From Gemmatimonadota bacterium (lineage in GTDB: Bacteria > Gemmatimonadota > Gemmatimonadetes > Longimicrobiales > Gaopeijiaceae): DNA of 36,525 nucleotides. Position 1 is the first letter of the stretch. Each line of letters starts with the position of its first letter. The DNA lies in NCBI GenBank assembly GCA_009841165.1, contig VXMI01000079.1, forward strand, positions 1 through 36,525. The letters run 5' to 3'. Positions 25,652-31,483 of this stretch are shown here, one piece after another. The position numbers were made by a program, and so were the translations under genes. A model generated the notes under the pieces. It was given only the letters and a program-made list of their open reading frames with translations, ran no database searches and was not told the origin of the DNA.

Positions 25652-26383
25652 CTACTGTGACCCCCGGCTCCACCCGGGCGGATCACGCTCGAAGGTCCGC
25701 TGGAACCACTCCACGTACGCGGCGTTGCCGTCGGGGTTCTCCGCCAGCCAGTCCCTCCGCGCCTCCACGAACGACCCGGGGCGAGCGGTCAGTATGAACT
25801 CGTCGAGGAAGCCGTTCTCGCTGGCGTAGGTGATTTCGTCCAGGATGCTGTAGGGACGCGCGTCGAAGATCGACCGCTGGTATAGCCAGACTTCCGCAAC
25901 CTGTCGCAGGATCGCCTTCTCGAGTTCGAACTCGTCGGCGCCGACGGCCTCCGGCAGCCAGCGATCGAGCCGGTTCTGGGCCGCCATGAGGTGGAGGTGG
26001 GCGTAGATCAGGTACGCGCCCCGCCGGAGACCCCCGCCGGGCTGATAACTCAGGTTGACCGTGTCCCCCTGGGCATTGAGCCGCATCTGTTCCCAGGGAT
26101 AGACCGGGCCCTCCTGCGGCTGGGTGATGATCATGAATGACGGATCGAGGGTGATGCTGTCCATCTGCTCCCGAACCCGTGCGTCCACCTCCTCCATTCG
26201 CTCCTTTTCAGGGGTGAGGCGCGCGCCGGAATAGATCACCAGGCGCCGGGGGTTGGGCAGCTCGACCTGTCCCGAAGCACAGGCCAGGACGGGCAGCACG
26301 AAGAGGAAGCTGAGGATGAGAAGGGCGGCGCTCTCGGGTGCCGCAAACGATCGGTACAGTGGTCGGTTGTTCGAACGGGGCAT
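25652..26383 (-). CDS. Predicted lipoprotein at the end of the Paa gene run
   Basis: I do not recognise this 243-residue protein. A hydrophobic segment (about 18-33) ends in a Val-Leu-Ala-Cys lipobox with Cys35, so it is lipidated. The mature part is mostly helical and acidic, with no catalytic motif I can name. The ATG at 26383 is the best family-like start; a Shine-Dalgarno (GGAAGGAG) lies 15 bases upstream, which is rather far. The gene starts 50 bases after the zinc-ribbon gene on the same strand and may be cotranscribed with the epoxidase genes. A function in their pathway is not evident. Confidence 0.78.
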   Translation of the reverse strand: MPRSNNRPLYRSFAAPESAALLILSFLFVLPVLACASGQVELPNPRRLVIYSGARLTPEKERMEEVDARVREQMDSITLDPSFMIITQPQEGPVYPWEQMRLNAQGDTVNLSYQPGGGLRRGAYLIYAHLHLMAAQNRLDRWLPEAVGADEFELEKAILRQVAEVWLYQRSIFDARPYSILDEITYASENGFLDEFILTARPGSFVEARRDWLAENPDGNAAYVEWFQRTFERDPPGWSRGSQ

Positions 26384-26433
26384 GGGCAGGCTCGACTGCT
26401 CCTTCCTGCGTGGTGACTGAACGCCTGGCAACT

Positions 26434-26673
26434 TTACTCAACCCCCGGGCGCGGGTCCATGTTCCCGGGATCCCCGGTCGCCGACCCCGTCGGAGCCGCT
26501 GCCGGCGGGTCGCGCCAGCGCAGGAACTCGAAGGGGCTGCGGCAGTCCGCGCACCAGCAGGTCGTCAGCGAAGCGTGGCTTCCGAACAGTGACATGATCT
26601 CGGTGCGGTTACCGTCACAAAAGGGGCACGGAGGCGCACTCGGGAGCGATGGCGAGGGCGAGTTGGTTGCCAC
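26434..26673 (-). CDS. paaD: Stand-alone PaaD C-terminal zinc-ribbon protein
   Basis: This 79-residue protein has two Cys pairs, Cys16-x2-Cys19 and Cys41-x2-Cys44, framing MSLFGSHASLTTCW. The pattern matches the C-terminal zinc ribbon of E. coli PaaD (CPRC...SEFGSTACKALYRCDSC). In E. coli this ribbon is fused to the DUF59 domain; here the DUF59 part is a separate gene at 27691-28155. I infer that the two products work together in assembling or maturing the epoxidase. The GTG start lies eight bases after the paaC stop. A further Cys39 lies between the pairs. Confidence 0.85.
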   Translation of the reverse strand: MATNSPSPSLPSAPPCPFCDGNRTEIMSLFGSHASLTTCWCADCRSPFEFLRWRDPPAAAPTGSATGDPGNMDPRPGVE

Positions 26674-26681
26674 GGCCGCCG

Positions 26682-27440
26682 CTACTCCACGAAGAGCGCG
26701 CGGTTGCGGTCGCCGCGCGCGCGCTCAACCGCTTCTTCGGCCGGCGCGCCGGGACCACGGCGCCGCTCCGGGTCCCACCCCGCGCGAGCAGGCTCGATGT
26801 CCGCCAGACCCACGCCGGCCGCCGCCAGCGTGGCGCCCATCCGGGCCGCGCACGCCTCGCGCACACGGGCGCCGGCCCAAACCGCACCCTCTTCGACAAG
26901 CGCCCCGTAGAGATCGTCGTCCGGGAGGAGCCAGGCCAGCGTGGACGGCAGCATGGCGAGCGCCGCGGCCCGCACACGGGCGGCACCTTCTCCGCCCGAC
27001 CCGGCGAGGCGCGCAAACCAGGCCGCGCCGAATTGCCTGTGGTACTCCTCTTCGGCCAGCATCTTCGGCACGCGGGACCGGGCCAGCGCGAAATTCCCGC
27101 CGCCGAAGCTCTCGAGCGCGACCGCCAGTGCGCCGTCGACGACGACCGTGGCCGCGACGAAGTCGGCCCAGTCCTCGAAGGGGTCGTCCAGTGCGGGGGC
27201 CGAGTAGTAGCGGTCGGCCGGACGCTCGTGCTCCACCTCGAAGGGATCGAATCCCAGACGCTTGAGCATCGAGTACAGCAGGCGCGCGTGTCCCCACTCG
27301 TCCTGGGCCATCGAGGACGCGGCGATTCCGGTCTCGATCGACGGGCTCCCCAGAATCCAGTCGCTGTAGCGGATCCCCAGAAGCCGCTTCGTGTCCGCCA
27401 GGCTGAGGATGTGACGGGCGAGAGGGGCCGGCGCGCTCAT
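26682..27440 (-). CDS. paaC: Phenylacetyl-CoA epoxidase subunit PaaC
   Basis: This is a 252-residue ferritin-like helical protein. In the known enzyme PaaC partners catalytic PaaA structurally and has lost the metal ligands. Here two Glu/His pairs remain: Glu48-x2-His51 in MAQDEWGHARLL and Glu131-x2-His134 in AEEEYHRQF. The first-helix Glu of PaaA is replaced by Lys18 in LADTKRLLG. It might therefore hold partial metal, or the residues may be vestigial. The ATG at 27440 has a G-rich Shine-Dalgarno (GGGGGG) and overlaps the paaB stop by four bases. The C-terminus is helical and charged. Confidence 0.88.
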   Translation of the reverse strand: MSAPAPLARHILSLADTKRLLGIRYSDWILGSPSIETGIAASSMAQDEWGHARLLYSMLKRLGFDPFEVEHERPADRYYSAPALDDPFEDWADFVAATVVVDGALAVALESFGGGNFALARSRVPKMLAEEEYHRQFGAAWFARLAGSGGEGAARVRAAALAMLPSTLAWLLPDDDLYGALVEEGAVWAGARVREACAARMGATLAAAGVGLADIEPARAGWDPERRRGPGAPAEEAVERARGDRNRALFVE

Positions 27441-27694
27441 CGACCCCCCTCCTTTCCACCGGGCCGGTTCGCGGCCCAGGGGCCGTCCGCCCGGTTCACC
27501 GGGATCACGGCTCCCCTGGGGACCACGCACATCTCGAACCAGTTCTCCTCGTCGTAGGTCTTCCACGCGTAGACCCGCGCCAGCTCGTCGCCCGGCGCGT
27601 CGATGTAGCCGATGTGCCGGAGCGGCTCGCCCCGTGTCTTGCGCGCGAAGACCTCGTACACGGACTCGGCCAGGCCACCCCGCTCGCTGCTCAT
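27437..27694 (-). CDS. paaB: Phenylacetyl-CoA epoxidase subunit PaaB
   Basis: The 85-residue product matches PaaB in its core (VYEVFARKTRGEPLRHIGYIDA, then ENWFEMCVVPRGAVIPV). PaaB is a small subunit that helps organise the PaaABCE complex, which epoxidises phenylacetyl-CoA. It is slightly shorter than the E. coli protein (95 residues). It lies between the paaD DUF59 part, which overlaps its start by four bases, and paaC, which overlaps its stop by four bases. The open frame extends upstream to 28030, but only this part is PaaB-like. Confidence 0.88.
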   Translation of the reverse strand: MSSERGGLAESVYEVFARKTRGEPLRHIGYIDAPGDELARVYAWKTYDEENWFEMCVVPRGAVIPVNRADGPWAANRPGGKEGGR

Positions 27695-28155
27695 GCACCC
27701 ACCCCGAGCCGCCCCAGCTTCCGGCGGCCGTCCTCGCTGATCCGCGCGGTCGTCCAGGGCGGATCCCACACTTCGTTGATCTCGACCGAGCGCACCCAGG
27801 GCTCCCTCTCGATCCGGTCGGTGACGTCCTGCCGGATGAAGTCCATGCAGGGACAGGCGGTGGCCGTGAAGGTCAGGTCGACCGTAGCCCTCCCATCCCG
27901 GAAGTCGACCCCGTAGACCAGGCCCAGTTCGACGACCGAAATGGGGAGTTCGGGGTCGAGGACTTCGTCCAGGACCGCCAGCAGCGCAGCGTTCCCGTCG
28001 GCCGGAACCTCCGCGAGCGGGGCCGACCACCGGTCGCGTCCGCCCGACGCGTGGAGCTGCACCAGCGGCCGCTCGGCCAGCAGCGTCTTCAGCGGGCGCC
28101 GGCGACGGATGCCCGGCGATTGCGGCGCCAGCGTGGCGGTGCCTAGTTCAGCCAC
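27691..28155 (-). CDS. paaD: DUF59/MIP18 domain part of split PaaD
   Basis: This 154-residue protein carries the DUF59 core: VLDEVLDPELPISVVELGLVY, then TFTATACPCMDFIRQDVTDRI and WDPPWTTARISEDGRRKLGRLG. That matches the N-terminal domain of PaaD, but the protein stops before the zinc ribbon that normally follows. PaaD-type DUF59 proteins act in iron-sulfur or metal maturation and are required for epoxidase activity. About 65 N-terminal residues are not recognised. The GTG at 28155 is a weakly supported start that overlaps the paaA stop. GTG at 28062 is an alternative nearer the domain. It overlaps paaB by four bases. Confidence 0.82.
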   Translation of the reverse strand: MAELGTATLAPQSPGIRRRRPLKTLLAERPLVQLHASGGRDRWSAPLAEVPADGNAALLAVLDEVLDPELPISVVELGLVYGVDFRDGRATVDLTFTATACPCMDFIRQDVTDRIEREPWVRSVEINEVWDPPWTTARISEDGRRKLGRLGVGA

Positions 28156-29081
28156 GAGGAGACCGCGCCACGCGACCGCCGCACGGACTCGACGTACCGC
28201 TCGTTCATCGGCCCGCGCCCCTTCCAGCGCTCGAAGACGGCACTCCACGAGATCTCGCCGTCTTCGAAGAGCCAGCGCTTCTCCTCCGGGTCATACTCAC
28301 ACGGGAAGGGATAGTCGAGCACGTATTCCTCGGCGGCCGCGTCGTAGTGCGCCGGCACCGACAGCCCCAGGCTCTCGCACAGCGGAACGGTCGACGACAT
28401 CCACAGCTGGCGGAGTTCGTCGTTGGTGAGTCCCTTGAGCTTGTAGTCGAGCTGTCCGCTGTGGCGCTTCAGGTCGTCCGGCAGCCCGAACCACTCGATG
28501 GTCATCGGGAACATCCAGTCGACGCAGCGCTGCAACAGCTCCGTCGCCGCCCCTCCCGCGCGGGCCAGCCGGCGCATCCACACCTCTCCGTGGCGCAGGT
28601 GGAAGGTCTCCTCCATGTCCACCTTGATCAGCGCCCGCTTGAGGGGACCGTAGGAGGTGTTGCGGTGAACGTCCCCGAGCAGGCAGATGCCGGCCCGGTC
28701 GAAGAAGCCGTTGGCCACGACCAGTTCGGCCCAGTTGTCGAGTGGCTGGTCGAAGCCGTAGGGGTGCTTGAACTCATTCGGCTCGCGGCCGTAAACCAGG
28801 TGCTCCTTCGACACGCCCATGTCCTCGAGCAGCCGGTAGGCGATGTTGGCGTGCGCCAGTTCGTCCTGGATGATCGCGTGCGCGCTGACCTGAGTGTTGG
28901 TGGACGGTGCATGCCGTGCCGCCAGCCAGTAGGCCGGGGCGCTCATCAGTTCGGTGTCCGCCTGCACGGTGAGCTGGACGATGATCGCCTTCCTGTACCC
29001 GGGCGTCATCTCCTCGGGAGACTCGAGGATGTACCCCTTTCGGATCTTCTGCTTCAGTTCGTCTTCGGCGCGCTGTGACAT
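28143..29081 (-). CDS. paaA: Phenylacetyl-CoA epoxidase catalytic subunit PaaA
   Basis: The 312-residue product is the diiron catalytic subunit that inserts one oxygen atom into the ring of phenylacetyl-CoA. The ligand motifs are intact: Glu44 in QADTELMS, Glu74-x2-His77 in IQDELAHANIAY, and Glu158-x2-His161 in DMEETFHLRHGEVW. The later block LTNDELRQLWMSSTVPLCESLGLSVP matches the E. coli homologue closely. It is second in the run, 30 bases after the DUF59 gene. The closely related benzoyl-CoA epoxygenase (BoxB) is larger and has other surroundings, so PaaA is preferred. Confidence 0.93.
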   Translation of the reverse strand: MSQRAEDELKQKIRKGYILESPEEMTPGYRKAIIVQLTVQADTELMSAPAYWLAARHAPSTNTQVSAHAIIQDELAHANIAYRLLEDMGVSKEHLVYGREPNEFKHPYGFDQPLDNWAELVVANGFFDRAGICLLGDVHRNTSYGPLKRALIKVDMEETFHLRHGEVWMRRLARAGGAATELLQRCVDWMFPMTIEWFGLPDDLKRHSGQLDYKLKGLTNDELRQLWMSSTVPLCESLGLSVPAHYDAAAEEYVLDYPFPCEYDPEEKRWLFEDGEISWSAVFERWKGRGPMNERYVESVRRSRGAVSSWLN

Positions 29082-29111
29082 CGATTCGTTCCGTCAGTGG
29101 TCGGTGATGCG

Positions 29112-29411
29112 TCAGATCCCCAGGGACGACCGGATCAGGGGGCTGATCCGCTCCGGCGTCCAGGGCGGCTCGAAGGTGAGGTCGACCTCCGCCTCCTCGA
29201 CGCCATCGACACTCGCTACCGCGGCCTTCGCGTCCTCGAGGATCTGTCCCGCAGCGGGGCACATCGGCGTCGTCAGCGAGATCGTGGCTTTCGCGGTCGA
29301 TCCATCGACCTCGATGTCGTACACCAGCCCAAGCACCACGAGATCCAGGTTCAGCTCCGGGTCCTTCACGGTCCTGAGCGCGTTGCGAACGGCTTTTTCG
29401 GTTACGGGCAC
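29112..29411 (-). CDS. MIP18/DUF59 metal-sulfur cluster assembly protein
   Basis: The 99-residue product is a single DUF59 domain: TVKDPELNLDLVVLGLVYDIEV, TPMCPAAGQILEDAKAAV, and FEPPWTPERIS. Such proteins (SufT/MIP18 class, or PaaD-like) assist iron-sulfur or diiron cluster loading. It heads the epoxidase gene run, 30 bases before paaA, and a second DUF59 gene lies further down. The GTG at 29411 has GGAGG eleven bases upstream and gives the normal length. A TTG at 29459 would add 16 residues without homology. Confidence 0.85.
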   Translation of the reverse strand: MPVTEKAVRNALRTVKDPELNLDLVVLGLVYDIEVDGSTAKATISLTTPMCPAAGQILEDAKAAVASVDGVEEAEVDLTFEPPWTPERISPLIRSSLGI

Positions 29412-29545
29412 TTGCTTGCGAACCTCCGGAGACAGGGCGGTGCGGCCGATCGGGTCCAAGATGCCGAACGCGTCGGCGATCCTGCAAATCTAGCAAATCC
29501 CGGTTCCAACTTGCGCGCCCACCGCGCACCAGGGACACTGGACAC

Positions 29546-30625
29546 ATGCGAATCGCCATCAACACCGGGGGCGGCGACGCGCCCGGCCTGAACGCCGTCA
29601 TCCGCGCGGCCGTTCTGTCGGCGCACGGGCGTGGCTGGGACGTGGTCGGCATACGCCGCGGCTACGAGGGGCTTTTCCGCTCCCACGGCATCGTCCCGCT
29701 CGACGAACGGTCGGTGAAGGGGATCACCCACATCGGCGGCACGATCCTGGGGACCACCAATCGCGGCAACCCCTTCGCGTTTCAGGTAGACCGGCCGGAC
29801 GGCGGCCTGGAGGTGGTCGACCGCTCGGGGGAGGTCGTTCAGCGCGTGAAGGACCTGGGGATCGACTGCATGATCGCGGTCGGCGGCGACGGATCGCTCA
29901 GGATCGCCAGCGAGCTGGCCGGGAAGGGCCTCAAGGTGATCGGGGTGCCCAAGACCATCGACAACGACCTGGCGGCCACGGCGGTCACCTTCGGCTTTCA
30001 CACCGCGGTGCAGACCGCCACCGACGCCATTGGCAAGCTGCATTCGACCGCCGAGGCGCACCAGCGGGTGATGGTGGTGGAGCTGATGGGACGCCACGCC
30101 GGATGGATCGCCCTCTTTGCCGGCTTCGCATCCACCGCCGATGTAATCCTGATCCCCGAGATTCCGTACGATCTGGGCAGAGTGGCCGAGAAGATCGAGG
30201 ACAGGTGGGCGCGCGGTTCCGAATTCGCGATCGTCGTGGTCGCCGAGGGAGCGGTGCCGAAGGGCGGCGGGGCTTCCTACCTCGACCGGCCCTCGCTGGG
30301 CGGCGGACGGCGTCTCGGGGGCGCGGCCAAGCGAATCGCGCGCAGACTCGAGGAGATCACCGGGCACGAGACCCGCAGCCTGGTGCTCGGACACCTTCAG
30401 CGCGGGGGGCAACCCATCGCCTTCGACCGAATCCTGTCGCTGAGATTCGGGGCCGCGGCCGTAAAGCTGGCCGCCGAGGGACACTTCGGGTGCATGGTGG
30501 CGCTCGACCCGCCGCACATGAAGCCCGTTCCCCTCGCAGAGGCGGTCAGCAGGCGGAAGACGGTGCCGCCGGAACACGAACTGATCCGGTCCGGCAGGGC
30601 CATGGGCATATCGTTCGGGGACTGA
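29546..30625 (+). CDS. pfkA: 6-phosphofructokinase (ATP- or PPi-type uncertain)
   Basis: The 359-residue product phosphorylates fructose 6-phosphate in glycolysis. It has NTGGGDAPGLN at the phosphoryl-donor site, IGGTILGTTNRGN, GGDGS (113-117), PKTIDND (135-141, catalytic Asp139) and MGRHAGWIA. The donor-determining positions are mixed. Gly116 is the ATP-type residue, but Lys136 replaces the Gly seen in classical ATP enzymes and matches the pyrophosphate class. Enzymes with this pair can still use ATP. The ATG at 29546 opens with the expected MRIAINTGGG. It is divergent from the DUF59 gene with 134 bases between, where I see no clear promoter. Confidence 0.94.
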   Translation: MRIAINTGGGDAPGLNAVIRAAVLSAHGRGWDVVGIRRGYEGLFRSHGIVPLDERSVKGITHIGGTILGTTNRGNPFAFQVDRPDGGLEVVDRSGEVVQRVKDLGIDCMIAVGGDGSLRIASELAGKGLKVIGVPKTIDNDLAATAVTFGFHTAVQTATDAIGKLHSTAEAHQRVMVVELMGRHAGWIALFAGFASTADVILIPEIPYDLGRVAEKIEDRWARGSEFAIVVVAEGAVPKGGGASYLDRPSLGGGRRLGGAAKRIARRLEEITGHETRSLVLGHLQRGGQPIAFDRILSLRFGAAAVKLAAEGHFGCMVALDPPHMKPVPLAEAVSRRKTVPPEHELIRSGRAMGISFGD

Positions 30626-30648
30626 AAGGCAGGGAGAACAGAGGTTTG

Positions 30649-31464
30649 ATGATGAAGGACGGCGTTGTAAGGCACGGCAGGACACCGGCGTGGGCGGCGG
30701 GGCGTGGCGCGCGTCGGGGGATTCATGCCCTCCTCCTGTGCGCGGCGGCCCTCTCGTCCCCTGGTGCCCTCTCCGCCCAGGACGAGGACGACAGCGGCGA
30801 CATCACGGCGGAAGGCGAAGTGCTCGACAACGTGAACGGCCTGCCCGTCGCGGTGGCGATCGTGGCCATCCCCGCGCTCAACCGGAGCACGGTCACCGAC
30901 GAGCTCGGCTACTTCCGCTTCGAAGACATCCCCGCGGGATACTACCCGATCCGGGTGATGCGCCTGGGCTACGAGAATCTCGAGGCCGAGGTGCCGATCA
31001 ACGGGCAGGAGGTGCTCGCGCTCTACCTGACCCCGGGTCCGGTCTCGATCGAGGGGATCGAGGTGGAGGTGATCGGCCGCGAGGACATCGCCAACAGGGC
31101 GATGGGCATCTCGACGCGCGGCACGATCGGCCCGGTCGAGATGGACGAACTGCGCGAGCGCTACTTCAGCCTCGACCAGGTGCTCGTCAGCCGGTACATG
31201 CCGCGCTCACGCTTCAGGCACGGCCGCGACCCGGGCGACCCCGGCTGCCTGATGGTCTCCAACCTGAGCCTGCGGGGGCGGAGCTGCGCGGCCGTGGTGG
31301 TGGACGGCGTGCTCATGAGCGCCAGCGCGTCCGACTGGGTCTACAGGATGAGCACTCACGACATCTTCTCGGTGCAATTCCTCTACGGACCCGCGGCGTC
31401 GCTCCGCTACGGCCACCGGGGAAGCGACGGCGTGCTCTTCATCGAGACGCGGGCAGGCCGCTGA
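30649..31464 (+). CDS. Exported carboxypeptidase-regulatory-like / TonB-plug protein
   Basis: The 271-residue product has a signal peptide ending ALSAQ near residue 44. A CarboxypepD_reg-like domain follows (GEVLDNVNGLPVAVAIVAIPAL...GYFRFEDIPAGYYPIRVMRLGY). Then comes a region like a TonB-receptor plug (VVVDGVLMSAS..., FSVQFLYGPAASLRYGHRGSDGVLFIETR). There is no beta-barrel after it, so it is not a complete receptor. Such barrel-less proteins are common in Gemmatimonadota and related phyla; their role is unknown. The tandem ATGs at 30649 and 30652 follow a GAGG site. It starts 24 bases after the pfkA stop. Confidence 0.83.
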   Translation: MMKDGVVRHGRTPAWAAGRGARRGIHALLLCAAALSSPGALSAQDEDDSGDITAEGEVLDNVNGLPVAVAIVAIPALNRSTVTDELGYFRFEDIPAGYYPIRVMRLGYENLEAEVPINGQEVLALYLTPGPVSIEGIEVEVIGREDIANRAMGISTRGTIGPVEMDELRERYFSLDQVLVSRYMPRSRFRHGRDPGDPGCLMVSNLSLRGRSCAAVVVDGVLMSASASDWVYRMSTHDIFSVQFLYGPAASLRYGHRGSDGVLFIETRAGR

Positions 31465-31483
31465 CAGCCGTGCCTGGCACCGC

